From: Synergistaceae bacterium
GTDB lineage: Bacteria > Synergistota > Synergistia > Synergistales > Aminobacteriaceae
NCBI GenBank assembly: GCA_017540085.1
Contig: JAFYBQ010000016.1
Coordinates: 1 to 56,218, forward strand
Direction: 5' to 3'
Length of the DNA stretch: 56,218 nt
Part shown: positions 24,025 to 33,829 of the stretch, one piece after another
Layout: the number at the start of each line of letters is the position of its first letter
Position numbering within the stretch: position 1 is the first letter of the stretch
Notes under the pieces: model-generated
Seen by the model: only the letters and a program-made list of their open reading frames with translations
What the model was told of the DNA's origin: nothing
The model's database searches: none
Made by a program: the position numbers and the translations under genes

Positions 24025-25134
24025 TTATCCCTCGTTTGAATCGTCCTGCTCAGTTTTCCCCGCAATGCCTACATTACGGACAATCCCGACTCCGTCATAA
24101 AGCACCCTGTTCCCGCTGGTGATTAATGCGTCTCCTGCTTTGAGTCCTGACGTTACTATGACTCGTCCCTCGCGGCCTTCTCCTGTCGTTATCTGCGTGA
24201 GTTTGGCTTTGTTTCCGTCAGCAACGTAAACTGACTGAGAGTTACCCCTGTAGACTACGACATTTGACGGGATGACAACAACACTCTGCTGTGTGTCGAC
24301 TCTGAATCTTCCCTCTACGTATGTTCCCGGTAGTATTCCTGAGTTTGCCGGGAGGCCGACTGTTACGGGGTAAAGTCCTGAGCCTGACTGCGCTTCGGGG
24401 CTAATGCGCTTCACGAATCCCTGATGTGTTTTGCCGTCTACCCTGATTTCTACTGGCGTGTTCCTGTTGATTCTCGTTATATCTTTCTTTGACACCATCA
24501 AATCGGCTTCCATTTCTTTCGGGTCAACGATCGACAGCAACACCGCTCCGGCCTCTGCGATTTCTCCCGGCTCTACATTTCTTGCCGCTACGATTCCGTT
24601 GATGGAGGCTTTGAGGCTTGTGCGCTGTAAAGATGACTGCGTACTCTTGAGCGAGGCTTCCGCCGTCTTCATGCGTGAATATGCCGCGTCAACTTCTGAC
24701 TTTGAGATTCCGCCCTTAGCGTTAAGCTGCTTGAGCCTGTTATAGTTCAGCACTGCCTCATCGTATGCCGTCTGCCCGGACTGAACCTGCGCCCCTCTTG
24801 CGGCTACCTGCAATGTGATGAGGGTCTGCCCGGCCTTTACGGGGCTTCCCACGTCAACATTCACAGACCTGACTATTTCGCGCTCGTATGTCGTTATGTT
24901 CTGTGTATGCGCGCTCTTTGCCTGGCCGTAATAGCTTCTCCATGTCTCCCAGTCTGATGTCTTTACCGTCTCTGTTTCTACGGGGTATACTGTCTCGGTC
25001 TGAGTCTCAAGCGAACGCAGGTTAGCCTCGGCCTGATTTAACTTTGCGCGTACCTGAGTGCTTACGAGGAATCCGACTCCGGCAAGAGCCAGCACCCACA
25101 GCAAAATTCTTATGCGTGTAATAATTTTTAGCAT
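24025..25134 (-). CDS. RND efflux periplasmic adaptor (membrane fusion protein)
   Basis: A 369-residue HlyD/AcrA-type adaptor. It has an N-terminal membrane anchor (residues 9-28), a lipoyl half-motif VDVGSPVKAGQTLITL, a coiled-coil hairpin (about 110-170), the second lipoyl half NGIVAARNVEPGEIAEAGAVLLSI, and beta-barrel and membrane-proximal domains to the end. There is no lipobox cysteine, so it is anchored by the helix. It connects the pump six bases downstream with an outer-membrane channel encoded elsewhere. It is the first gene of the adaptor-pump-citG operon. Confidence 0.93.
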   Translation of the reverse strand: MLKIITRIRILLWVLALAGVGFLVSTQVRAKLNQAEANLRSLETQTETVYPVETETVKTSDWETWRSYYGQAKSAHTQNITTYEREIVRSVNVDVGSPVKAGQTLITLQVAARGAQVQSGQTAYDEAVLNYNRLKQLNAKGGISKSEVDAAYSRMKTAEASLKSTQSSLQRTSLKASINGIVAARNVEPGEIAEAGAVLLSIVDPKEMEADLMVSKKDITRINRNTPVEIRVDGKTHQGFVKRISPEAQSGSGLYPVTVGLPANSGILPGTYVEGRFRVDTQQSVVVIPSNVVVYRGNSQSVYVADGNKAKLTQITTGEGREGRVIVTSGLKAGDALITSGNRVLYDGVGIVRNVGIAGKTEQDDSNEG

Positions 25135-25392
25135 AAACTTATATCACCTCTGAGAAAATTTTGATGTTTATTGTGAAACCGCATTATAGCACAGTGAAAC
25201 ATTGTCATATGAAGAAATTGTGAAAGGTGAAAAAGGATTTTGCCGCAGATTTCATGACGGAAAAATATTGCCTGCCTCAAAATTTTTCACGGCAATTTTT
25301 ATTCTGCAATATACATTCTTTTACTGCTGACAGAAAAATCAATCCCGCGTATTATTTTCTCATTCCAAAAATTTCAAGGAGGCTTCATCACA

Positions 25393-26895
25393 GTGAAAAG
25401 ACTCGTAACAGTTTTCATTGCGTTAATTTTCGCGCTGTCTCTGGCGGGAATGTCATCCGCTAAAGATACGTTAGTTGTCGCTGACCAGTACGACGCTACC
25501 ACGCTTGACCCTATCGGGCATAACGACTACCCGACAAGCCGCGCCTGCTCGCACATCTACGACACGTTAATTTTCCTCAACCCTGACGGAACACTCAGGC
25601 CGGGACTGGCTGAGAAGTGGGAATTTCTTTCCGATACGGCCTACAAGATGTACCTGCGTAAGGGCGTAAAGTTCCACAACGGAGACGAAATGACCGCAGA
25701 GGACGTGAAATTTTCCCTCGAACGCGCAAAAACTCCGGCAGGCTCTCACATTCACACATACTGCCAAGACTTAGACCACGTTGAAATTGTTGACCCCTAC
25801 ACCGTAATCATTCACCTGAAGAAAGTAAATTATCCGTTCTTCTCGTCTCTCGTCCACAGCTGGGGCAATATCGTCTGCAAGAAAGTCGTTGAGGCCGCCG
25901 GCGATGACTACGGTATGAATCCCGTAGGAACAGGGCCGTTCAAGTTTAAGGAATGGGCAAAGGGAGATCACTATACCTTTGAGCGTTTCGATGACTACTG
26001 GGGGAACAAGGCGAAATTTGAGACTCTCATAGTCCGTTCGATACCTGAGCCGACAAACCGCACAATCGAGCTTGAGACGGGCGCGGTTGATATTGCGTAC
26101 CCCGTAACAACAATCGAGCTTGGGCGCATTCAGGATAATGACGAATTAGTGTTACAGCGCAAAGTTATCCCGTCAACAACATACATGGGCTTCAACGTCC
26201 ACAAGGCACCGTTCGACAACCTGAAAGTGAGACAGGCAATTTTCGCGCTTCTCGACACCGTGAACATTCAGCGGGCGGTTATGAGGGGGGTAGGGCAGAC
26301 TCCGCGCAGTCTGATTCCTGCCGTAACAAAATACTCAATCAATGATGAGCTTCCCGTTCATGAAAGAGATGTGGAGAAGGCCAAAAAGTTATTTGCTGAA
26401 GCAGGAGTTGACCCGACAAAACTGAAGTTCGTCATCCGTTCCAACGAGAGAAAAGAGCGCATAGACATGGCCACGATAATACAGGCTCAGTTAGCTGAGG
26501 CCGGCATTCAGACCGAAATTGTCCAGCAGGAATGGGGCGCATATCTCAATGTCCTTCAGCAGAAACAGCACGATGTATTTTTACTCGGCTGGGGATTGTC
26601 TGTGCCTGATCCTGATTACGCTGTGGCAGGACTTCTTGAGACAAACGCCGGGACAAATTACACGACATTCTCAGACCCGAAACTTGATGAGATGCTCGCA
26701 AAGGGCAGAAGCCTTCCTGACGGCCCGGAGCGTGCGAAAGTCTACAAGGATATGCAGCTCTATATCAATGAGCAGCTCCCGATGATTTACCTGCATAATG
26801 ACGAGGCAATAGCAGGAGTCCGCAAAATCGTGAAAGGATTCGAGGTTGACCCGTTCGAGGTTCATTCGTTCAGGAATGTTTACTTTGAGGAATAA
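25393..26895 (+). CDS. dppA: Dipeptide/oligopeptide ABC transporter substrate-binding protein
   Basis: A 500-residue family 5 solute-binding protein with a signal peptide cleaved after about residue 23 (SLAGMSSAKD); no lipobox cysteine, so it is soluble in the periplasm, as expected for a diderm. Family signatures are YDTLIFLNPDGTLRPGLAEKWE, VKFHNGDEMTAEDVKFSLERA and GTGPFKFKEW. It is the first gene of a dppABCDF-pepT operon. GTG 25393 follows AAGGAGG; the spacing of about eleven bases is long but no better start exists. A terminator hairpin after it probably keeps this protein in excess of the permease. Exact peptide specificity is inferred from pepT. Confidence 0.9.
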   Translation: MKRLVTVFIALIFALSLAGMSSAKDTLVVADQYDATTLDPIGHNDYPTSRACSHIYDTLIFLNPDGTLRPGLAEKWEFLSDTAYKMYLRKGVKFHNGDEMTAEDVKFSLERAKTPAGSHIHTYCQDLDHVEIVDPYTVIIHLKKVNYPFFSSLVHSWGNIVCKKVVEAAGDDYGMNPVGTGPFKFKEWAKGDHYTFERFDDYWGNKAKFETLIVRSIPEPTNRTIELETGAVDIAYPVTTIELGRIQDNDELVLQRKVIPSTTYMGFNVHKAPFDNLKVRQAIFALLDTVNIQRAVMRGVGQTPRSLIPAVTKYSINDELPVHERDVEKAKKLFAEAGVDPTKLKFVIRSNERKERIDMATIIQAQLAEAGIQTEIVQQEWGAYLNVLQQKQHDVFLLGWGLSVPDPDYAVAGLLETNAGTNYTTFSDPKLDEMLAKGRSLPDGPERAKVYKDMQLYINEQLPMIYLHNDEAIAGVRKIVKGFEVDPFEVHSFRNVYFEE

Positions 26896-26930
26896 CGAAT
26901 CAGCGCGGAAAAATTGAATAGCTGACAATG

Positions 26931-26970
26931 ACGGCAGGACTTCAGCACAACACCTGCCGTTAATTTTTTT
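26931..26970 (+). terminator. Intra-operon terminator between dppA and dppB
   Basis: ACGGCAGG and CCTGCCGT arms with a long loop are followed by seven T. Partial termination here is a common way to make the binding protein more abundant than the permease. Confidence 0.8.
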
Positions 26971-26990
26971 GCACAAGGAAGTGAAAATTA

Positions 26991-27920
26991 ATGCTGAAAT
27001 ATATTCTGCGCCGTATCATCATGCTTATACCTGTTTTGCTCGGCGTTGCTTTCTGCGTTTTCACACTGCTTTACTTCACGCCCGGAGACCCCGCAAGAAT
27101 GGTACTCGGCGACCTTGCTACGGATGAGGCAATAAAGGAGTTCCGCGACAAGGAGGGACTCAATGATCCGTTCCTCGTTCAGTTTGGGAATTACGTCTAC
27201 AAGGCAGTATTCAAAGGCGACATAGGGCGGTCGTACAGCTCAAAGCGTCCCGTAATGCAGGAGATATTGACGGCGTTCCCCTACACGCTGAAATTGTCGG
27301 CGTTCGCAATGATTATCGCAATCATAATCGGAATCCCCTGCGGAATAATATCGGCCATAAAACAATACTCATGGTTTGACACAATCACGATGATTTTCGC
27401 CATGATCGGACTCTCAATGCCGGTCTTCTGGCTGGGACTGTTACTGATTCTGTTATTCGCCGTGCGTCTGAGGTGGCTTCCGTCGTCGGGGTTCTCAACG
27501 TTCAAAGCAATGATTCTCCCTTCAGTCGCATTAGCCGCGCAGAGTATCTCAATGGTAACGAGAATGACGCGCTCCTCAATGCTTGAAGTTATCCGCGCCG
27601 ACTACATCCGCACAGCCCGCGCAAAGGGTCAGAAGGAAAGTATCGTTATCGGCGTTCATGCCCTGCGGAATGCGTTAATCCCTGTTGTAACGTTATGCGG
27701 GTTGCAGTTCGGGCAGTTGTTATCGGGGGCGATTCTCACGGAGAGTATTTTTGCGGTGCCTGGAGTCGGTCGGCTTATGGTCAACGCGATAATGAGCCGC
27801 GACTATCCTATGGTGCAGGGCGGAGTCCTGTTTATCGCAATCACATTCAGCATTGTGAATTTGCTGGTCGATTTGCTGTATGCGTACATTGACCCGCGAA
27901 TCAAGGCCGAATTAAAGTAG
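26991..27920 (+). CDS. dppB: Peptide ABC transporter permease DppB
   Basis: A 309-residue inner-membrane permease with six helices. The N-terminus LKYILRRIIMLIPVLLGVAFCVF is typical of DppB/OppB, as is YFTPGDPARMVLG. The coupling-helix motif reads RADYIRTARAKGQKE, the EAA loop that contacts the ATPases. Helix-rich LSGAILTESIFAVPGVGRLM follows. It forms the pore with DppC, encoded twelve bases downstream. GGAAGTG precedes ATG 26991. Confidence 0.94.
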   Translation: MLKYILRRIIMLIPVLLGVAFCVFTLLYFTPGDPARMVLGDLATDEAIKEFRDKEGLNDPFLVQFGNYVYKAVFKGDIGRSYSSKRPVMQEILTAFPYTLKLSAFAMIIAIIIGIPCGIISAIKQYSWFDTITMIFAMIGLSMPVFWLGLLLILLFAVRLRWLPSSGFSTFKAMILPSVALAAQSISMVTRMTRSSMLEVIRADYIRTARAKGQKESIVIGVHALRNALIPVVTLCGLQFGQLLSGAILTESIFAVPGVGRLMVNAIMSRDYPMVQGGVLFIAITFSIVNLLVDLLYAYIDPRIKAELK

Positions 27921-27931
27921 GAGGGCATGAG

Positions 27932-28810
27932 ATGACAGAGAAAATTATCCCTGAGTTAGTCCGAAAACGCCGGAGTCCTTTTGCTGACGTAATGTTACGG
28001 CTTGCGAGGAGTCCTCTTGCTATGTTCGGGCTTGCGATAATATTCATGCTGGTATTCTGCGCGATATTTGCGGAAATGATTTCGCCCTACAGCCCGATAA
28101 AGCAGGACTTGATGCACATGTTCGAGACTCCATCATCGGCGCATTGGCTCGGAACAGACGAATTTGGCCGGGACATTCTGAGTCGTCTGATTTACGGCGC
28201 GAGGGTCTCATTGCAGGTCGGATTTATCGCTGTGGGAATCGCGCTTGTGATCGGCGGTATGCTCGGAGCGGTCTCAGGGTATTACAGCGGGAGACTCGAC
28301 AACTGTATCATGAGAGTGATGGATGTGCTGTTGTCGATTCCTCAAACGTTACTGGCGATTGCGATTGTGGCGGCACTAGGGCCGAGTCTCATGAATCTTA
28401 TGATAGCGGTAGGAATCTCAGCCGTCCCCACATATGCGAGAATCGTGCGGGGTTCGGTGCTGTCGATTCGGAGTATGGAGTTCATAGAGGCTGCGAGGGC
28501 GGCGGGAAGCTCCGACTTACGCATAATCCTCAAGCACATAATCCCAAACAGCATGGCACCCATCATAGTACAGTCAACACTTGGAGTCGCCTCGGCAATC
28601 CTGAACGCGGCGGGACTCTCGTTTATCGGTCTCGGAATCCAGCCCCCTAACCCTGAATGGGGCGCAATGTTATCGGGAGGCCGTCAATACATTCGCGATT
28701 TCCCGCACATGACTCTATATCCCGGACTCGCAATAATGCTCACGATTCTTGCGCTAAACTTTTTGGGCGACGGACTGAGAGACGCTCTTGACCCGAAATT
28801 GAAGAGGTGA
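27932..28810 (+). CDS. dppC: Peptide ABC transporter permease DppC
   Basis: A 292-residue permease with an N-terminal cytoplasmic segment, then six helices. It has the OppC-type HWLGTDEFGRDILSRLIYGARVSL motif and the EAA coupling loop FIEAARAAGSSDLRII, then LSFIGLGIQPPNPEWG near the end. It is the partner of DppB for peptide passage across the inner membrane. GGAGGG precedes ATG 27932, and dppD follows after six bases. Confidence 0.94.
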   Translation: MTEKIIPELVRKRRSPFADVMLRLARSPLAMFGLAIIFMLVFCAIFAEMISPYSPIKQDLMHMFETPSSAHWLGTDEFGRDILSRLIYGARVSLQVGFIAVGIALVIGGMLGAVSGYYSGRLDNCIMRVMDVLLSIPQTLLAIAIVAALGPSLMNLMIAVGISAVPTYARIVRGSVLSIRSMEFIEAARAAGSSDLRIILKHIIPNSMAPIIVQSTLGVASAILNAAGLSFIGLGIQPPNPEWGAMLSGGRQYIRDFPHMTLYPGLAIMLTILALNFLGDGLRDALDPKLKR

Positions 28811-28816
28811 TGACGA

Positions 28817-29806
28817 ATGAATGACATCATGCTTGACATAAAGAATCTCACGATACATTACAGCACGGAAGGCGGAGTCGTTCACGCTGTTGAAGGTCTG
28901 AATCTCACGCTGGGACGCGGTGAATCACTCGGCTTTGTCGGCGAGACAGGCGCGGGGAAAACAACAACCGCCCTCGGAATCATGCGCTTAATCCCTAATC
29001 CCCCCGGAAAAATTATGAGCGGTGAAATCATATTCAACGGTGAAAATTTGCTCACTAAGTCCGAGTCGGAAATGCGGAAAATTCGCGGCGAGAAAATAGC
29101 AATGATATTCCAAGACCCAATGACGAGCCTAAATCCCGTTATGACTGTCGACAAACAGATAGCCGAAATGATTTCCCTTCACAAAAATGTATCACACTCG
29201 GAGGCGTTAAAGCTGGCCGGGGATATGCTTGAGCTTGTTGGGATTCGCCGCGAGAGAATGCACGATTATCCGCACCAGTTTTCCGGCGGAATGAAACAGC
29301 GCGTGGTGATTGCGATTGCGCTGGCCTGTGATCCTGAATTGCTGATTGCTGACGAACCTACTACAGCACTTGACGTTACTATTCAAGCGCAGGTGTTAGA
29401 GCTGATGAAGGAACTGAAGCAAAAATTTTCGGCCTCAATGATTCTCATCACTCACGACTTGGGAATAGTTGCGGACATCTGCGACAAAGTTGCGATAATG
29501 TACGCCGGGCGGGTTGTGGAATATGCCGACAAAAGATCGCTCTACACGAATCCCATTCACCCATACACGCGGGGATTGTTCCGTTCAGTGCCGGATATTG
29601 ATGAAGATGTTGACGAACTTCCCGTGATACCCGGCCTAATGCCTGACCCTGTGAATCTTCCGCCGGGCTGTGCGTTTCACCCCCGTTGCAGTATGGCGAC
29701 AGAGGAATGCGCGAAAGTCCGTCCCGATATGCAGGAGGCGGAGCCGGGACATTTTGCGGCGTGTCCTTTCTGCGTCAAGAAATTTCTTAACGGGGAGGCG
29801 TTGTAG
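28817..29806 (+). CDS. dppD: Peptide ABC transporter ATP-binding protein DppD
   Basis: A 329-residue ATPase with Walker [10 protein letters not shown], signature [15 protein letters not shown], and Walker [13 protein letters not shown]. The C-terminal oligopeptide region has the cysteine pattern CAFHPRC...CP typical of DppD/OppD, which can hold a [4Fe-4S] cluster in some members. With DppF it powers the DppBC pore. Its stop directly precedes the dppF ATG with no spacer. Confidence 0.95.
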   Translation: MNDIMLDIKNLTIHYSTEGGVVHAVEGLNLTLGRGESLGFVGETGAGKTTTALGIMRLIPNPPGKIMSGEIIFNGENLLTKSESEMRKIRGEKIAMIFQDPMTSLNPVMTVDKQIAEMISLHKNVSHSEALKLAGDMLELVGIRRERMHDYPHQFSGGMKQRVVIAIALACDPELLIADEPTTALDVTIQAQVLELMKELKQKFSASMILITHDLGIVADICDKVAIMYAGRVVEYADKRSLYTNPIHPYTRGLFRSVPDIDEDVDELPVIPGLMPDPVNLPPGCAFHPRCSMATEECAKVRPDMQEAEPGHFAACPFCVKKFLNGEAL

Positions 29807-30784
29807 ATGTCAGACGCATATATACGAGTCGAGAACCTCAAGAAATATTTTGCGACAAAACGCGGAATGTTACACGCTGTTGATGATGTCAGCTTTGAGA
29901 TAATGAAGGGTGAAACTCTCGGCCTTGTCGGTGAGTCGGGCTGCGGAAAATCGACATTAGGGCGGTGCTTGATACGTTTGCTTGACAGCACATCGGGAAA
30001 AGTTTTGCTGAAGAATCCGAATGATGACGGCTACACGGACGTAACGAAAGCGAGTCCCCGCGAGATGAAAGAATTACGCAAGCGTGTGCAGATAGTATTT
30101 CAGGATCCGTACTCATGTTTGAATCCGCGCTTGTCCGTCTGGGAATTAATCGCAGAGCCGTTAATCGTCAACAACATTTACAGCGACAAAAACGAAATGA
30201 GGAAGCGAATCCGCTCATTGATGGACACAGTTGGACTCGCTGAACGACTCGAAAATAGTTACCCTCATGAATTAGACGGAGGAAGGAGACAGCGAATCGG
30301 AATCGCCCGGTCTCTTGCGCTTAACCCGGAATTTATTGTGCTTGATGAGCCTGTTTCGGCGTTGGACGTTTGCATTCAGGCGCAAATTCTGAATCTCTTG
30401 AACGCATTGCAGAAGGAGTACAAATACACCTATGTGTTTATCTCCCACAATTTGAGCGTAGTCCGCCATGTCTCAGACCGAATCGCAGTAATGTATCTCG
30501 GTCAGATTGTCGAGCTTTCAGAGTACAAAGAGTTATTCAGCAAGCCCCTTCACCCGTACACGCAGGCGTTACTGTCAGCAATTCCACTCGCAAAACTGGA
30601 CGTAAGGCGCGAAAGGATTATACTTGAAGGCGATGTGCCGAGTCCGATTGAGCCTCCGCAGGCGTGCAGGTTCGCGGGGAGATGCCGTTACGCGCAGGAA
30701 ATTTGCCGGAACACTCCGCCCGCATTGAGGGAGATTTTGCCCGGACATTTTGCGGCATGTCATTACGCAAAGGAGACGCAATAA
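29807..30784 (+). CDS. dppF: Peptide ABC transporter ATP-binding protein DppF
   Basis: A 325-residue ATPase with Walker A GESGCGKST and Walker B IVLDEPVSALD. The signature motif reads LDGGRRQR in place of LSGGQRQR, so the Ser that contacts the partner's ATP is Asp. Similar variants are known in some peptide transporters, so this need not be inactivating: the DppD site could be the one that hydrolyses. A C-terminal Cys cluster (CRFAGRCRYAQEIC) matches the family. Its TAA overlaps the pepT ATG by one base (TAATG). Confidence 0.94.
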   Translation: MSDAYIRVENLKKYFATKRGMLHAVDDVSFEIMKGETLGLVGESGCGKSTLGRCLIRLLDSTSGKVLLKNPNDDGYTDVTKASPREMKELRKRVQIVFQDPYSCLNPRLSVWELIAEPLIVNNIYSDKNEMRKRIRSLMDTVGLAERLENSYPHELDGGRRQRIGIARSLALNPEFIVLDEPVSALDVCIQAQILNLLNALQKEYKYTYVFISHNLSVVRHVSDRIAVMYLGQIVELSEYKELFSKPLHPYTQALLSAIPLAKLDVRRERIILEGDVPSPIEPPQACRFAGRCRYAQEICRNTPPALREILPGHFAACHYAKETQ

Positions 30785-32022
30785 TGTACACAACGTTAGA
30801 ACACTTCCTGAAGTATGTTACGTATGATACACAGTCAGACGAGAAAGCCGGGTTAGCGGGAAAAGTCCCAAGCACCGACACACAGTGGGAATTAGCCCGC
30901 GAAATGGAGAAGGAATTGACCGAGCGCGGATTCGTGAATGTCTCAGTCAGCGAAAATTGCTACGTAATGGGAACATTGCCCGCCAACACAGACAGGAAAA
31001 TTCCCGCAATAGGATTCATTACCCACATGGACACAGCTGCGGAAGCCTCCGGGAAAAATGTGAAGGCCAGAGTCGTCAAGAACTATGACGGGGGGAATAT
31101 CGTCCTCAATGATGCGTTGAACGTCATAATGTCGCCGGAAGATTTCCCATTCATGAAGGATTACATCGGCCATGATTTAGTTGTTACGGACGGCACGACT
31201 CTTTTAGGGGCTGACGACAAAGCCGGGATGGCTGAAGTTATGGGTGCGGTTGACTGGATAATCGCTCATCCTGAGTTTGAGCACGGAAAAATCTGTGTTG
31301 CCTTCACGCCTGACGAGGAAATAAGCGAGCTTGCGAGTCATCTCGACATTGAGAGATTCGGGGCGGATTTCGCGTACACACTTGACGGCGGTTCACTCGG
31401 TGAAATCAGCTATGAGAACTTCAACGCCGCAAGCGCAACCGTAAACATACATGGCCGCTCCGTACATCCCGGTTCAGCAAAAGGACTCATGTTAAGCGCG
31501 GTAATGATGGGAAATGAATTTCTGTCGATGTTCCCGGCCCACGAGACTCCCGCAACGACTGAGAAATACGAGGGCTACTATCACTGCCTGACGTTTCACG
31601 GAGACACGGAGAACGCAGAGCTTCACTTTATCATTCGCGACCACGACATGAAGAAATTTGAGGCGCGGAAGAAATTTTTTGCCGACTGCGTAGACTGGAT
31701 GAGGAAGAAATACGGCGCGGAAAGATTCGATCTCGAAATGCACGATCAGTATTACAACATGCGCGAGAAACTCGACGGACATATGCACATCGTTGACCTT
31801 GCTGTGAACGCAATGAAGGAAATCGGGATTGAGCCGTACTTCAAAGCCATGCGCGGAGGGACTGACGGAGCCGCGCTGACATGGAGAGGGTTAATCACGC
31901 CGAATATTTTTATCGGAGGCCACAACTATCACGGGCGGTATGAATTTGTGTCGGTTCAGGTCATGGAGAAGGCAACAGAGACCGTCATAAAGATTCTGGA
32001 GCTTGCTGCGAAAACAAAATAG
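30784..32022 (+). CDS. pepT: Peptidase T (tripeptide aminopeptidase)
   Basis: An M20 zinc aminopeptidase of 412 residues that releases N-terminal residues from tripeptides. Zinc ligands and catalytic residues are visible: THMDTA (His, with catalytic Asp), GADDKAG (bridging Asp), TPDEEIS (catalytic Glu pair), LDGG (Asp) and GGHNYHG (His). The C-terminal part matches full-length PepT. I chose ATG 30784 because AAGGAG precedes it and it overlaps the dppF stop; the in-frame ATG at 30664 lies within dppF. Coupling to the peptide transporter implies that imported peptides are cut directly to amino acids for fermentation. Confidence 0.96.
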   Translation: MYTTLEHFLKYVTYDTQSDEKAGLAGKVPSTDTQWELAREMEKELTERGFVNVSVSENCYVMGTLPANTDRKIPAIGFITHMDTAAEASGKNVKARVVKNYDGGNIVLNDALNVIMSPEDFPFMKDYIGHDLVVTDGTTLLGADDKAGMAEVMGAVDWIIAHPEFEHGKICVAFTPDEEISELASHLDIERFGADFAYTLDGGSLGEISYENFNAASATVNIHGRSVHPGSAKGLMLSAVMMGNEFLSMFPAHETPATTEKYEGYYHCLTFHGDTENAELHFIIRDHDMKKFEARKKFFADCVDWMRKKYGAERFDLEMHDQYYNMREKLDGHMHIVDLAVNAMKEIGIEPYFKAMRGGTDGAALTWRGLITPNIFIGGHNYHGRYEFVSVQVMEKATETVIKILELAAKTK

Positions 32023-32115
32023 GGATTATAGGTTAGCGGTTAGGGCGCGGATTTTTTCTGTCCCCTAACCCCTACCCCCTGTTCCCTATACATCATAAGG
32101 AGCTGAGATTCACAC

Positions 32116-33789
32116 ATGGCATTGAGAGATTACCAGCTTAAAGCGATACGCGAGACATACAAATGGCTGCGAGAACATGACGGAAATCCCTGCATAGTAG
32201 CTCCGACAGGCTCAGGAAAAGCACACATCATAGCGGGCTTCTGCGAGGACATTTTACGCAAGAAGGCTGACGCGAAAATTCTAGTCCTCTCTCACGTGAA
32301 AGAGTTGTTAGTACAGGACGCGGAGAAAATCCGACTCGCATGGCCGGAAGCACCCATAGGAATCTACAGCGCGGGACTCGGCACAAAGCAGACCGACTCA
32401 ATCACAGTAGCAGGGATCCAATCTATATGGCGGAAACCTTATGAGCTTGGCCGGATTGATGTCGTAATCATCGATGAGGCTCACATGATTCAGAATGAAG
32501 ACGAGGGAATGTACCGCCGTTTATTGTCATCACTTCAGGAAATTAACCCTAAAATCCGCATGATAGGACTCACCGCGACACCCTACAGATTAGGGCAGGG
32601 GTTATTGACTGAGGGCGACAACGCTATATTCCAGGCGTTAATCGAACCCGTAACAATTGAAGAGCTTGTACAGAGGAAATTTCTTGCGCGACTGACATCA
32701 ACATTCACAGACCTGAAAATGAATGTCGAGGGCATAAAGAAAGTACAGGGGGACTACGAGAAGCAGGAGCTTGAGTCCCGCGTCAACAGCTCAGACATTA
32801 ACGCCAAAGTTGTCGCTGAGACTATACGCCGCGCCGGAAACCGTACAGCGTGGTTAGTGTTCTGCGTGAGTATCTCACACGCCGAAAAGATGAGGGACGA
32901 ATTTATAGCGCAGGGAGTCAGGGCTGAGGCTATCACAAGCAAAACGACATCAGAGCAGCGCGCGAGGATATTCGCGGACTTCAAAGCGGGGAAAATCCGG
33001 GCGGTAACAAACGTAGGAGTCGCCACAACGGGATTCGATTACCCTGATATTGACGTTATCGTGATGGCTCGTCCGACTCTGTCGCCGGGACTCTATATTC
33101 AGATGAGCGGGCGAGGAATGCGCGTCAAAAGTCCGGGGCATCATCAGGATTGCTTAGTGTTAGACTTTGCCGGGAACATTGCCCGTCATGGTGCCGTAAC
33201 GAAAATCATTCCCCCCCGAAGAACCGTAAAGGCCGGGAAAAAGTCCCAGGAGCTTGGCGACATGTTCAAGATCTGTCCCAAGTGTCATAAGACCGTCATG
33301 AAGCGGGCGCGGGAGTGCGTTCACTGCGGGCATATCTTCAGCGAACTGTCAGATTTGAACGTAAACGAGGACATAATGGAGGGCGTGAATGATTCTGCGG
33401 CTGAGACTCAGGAAACACCGCCGGGGTTTACGCGTATGAAGGTGGCTTACTGGTACTGGAAAGTAGTTTACCGGAAGAAAGACAGAATGCCGATGATAAG
33501 AGTCGATTTTTACGGAGAAGACAAATTGCAGGGGCCTAAACAGTTATTCTTGTACATCATGGATGAGGACAAATCAATGAAGGAACGCGCATACAGGATG
33601 ATAAAAAGCCTTCTGCAGGGAGTAAAAATCCCGGAGCTTGAAAAATTTGACAGCGCGAGAATCCTTTACGAGCTTTGCGAAACTGTGAAGAACAATTTCA
33701 CGCCGCCTTCATGGATTGAGTACAGAATCGAGGACAGGCACGACAGTCATTTTCACTGCATAATACCTAAATGGGGCTGGGACGAGTAA
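32116..33789 (+). CDS. RadD-like superfamily 2 DNA helicase
   Basis: A 557-residue SF2 helicase resembling E. coli RadD (YejH). The N-terminal domain begins LRDYQLKAI (Q-like motif), then a Walker A of APTGSGKAHI at residues 29-38, DEAH at 120-123, and LTATPYRLG (motif III). The C-terminal helicase domain has TTGFDYPDIDVIVMARPT and QMSGRGMR (motif VI). A zinc ribbon CPKCHK...CVHCGH lies at about residues 391-413. The last 150 residues are not recognised. The Walker A Thr/Ser is Ala36, which should weaken Mg-ATP binding. RadD takes part in recombination intermediates processing; that function is only inferred here. Confidence 0.85.
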   Translation: MALRDYQLKAIRETYKWLREHDGNPCIVAPTGSGKAHIIAGFCEDILRKKADAKILVLSHVKELLVQDAEKIRLAWPEAPIGIYSAGLGTKQTDSITVAGIQSIWRKPYELGRIDVVIIDEAHMIQNEDEGMYRRLLSSLQEINPKIRMIGLTATPYRLGQGLLTEGDNAIFQALIEPVTIEELVQRKFLARLTSTFTDLKMNVEGIKKVQGDYEKQELESRVNSSDINAKVVAETIRRAGNRTAWLVFCVSISHAEKMRDEFIAQGVRAEAITSKTTSEQRARIFADFKAGKIRAVTNVGVATTGFDYPDIDVIVMARPTLSPGLYIQMSGRGMRVKSPGHHQDCLVLDFAGNIARHGAVTKIIPPRRTVKAGKKSQELGDMFKICPKCHKTVMKRARECVHCGHIFSELSDLNVNEDIMEGVNDSAAETQETPPGFTRMKVAYWYWKVVYRKKDRMPMIRVDFYGEDKLQGPKQLFLYIMDEDKSMKERAYRMIKSLLQGVKIPELEKFDSARILYELCETVKNNFTPPSWIEYRIEDRHDSHFHCIIPKWGWDE

Positions 33790-33795
33790 GAAAAA

Positions 33796-33829
33796 TCCCC
33801 TTCCCGAAAATCTCAGGAGGGGGATAATT
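33796..33829. terminator. Bidirectional terminator between convergent genes
   Basis: CCCCTTCCC pairs with GGAGGGGG. AAAAAT precedes it and ATAATTTT follows it, so it can serve the helicase gene and the deacetylase gene on opposite strands. Confidence 0.65.

Noticed and set aside
28144-28650. Long overlapping frame within dppC on the same strand
   Set aside because: It lies wholly inside a well-conserved permease gene and has no recognisable protein features or ribosome binding site.
32023-32115. G/C-rich direct repeats between pepT and the helicase gene
   Set aside because: GGTTAG and CCCTAACCCC runs are present but form no stable hairpin and do not match the other repeats well enough to call.
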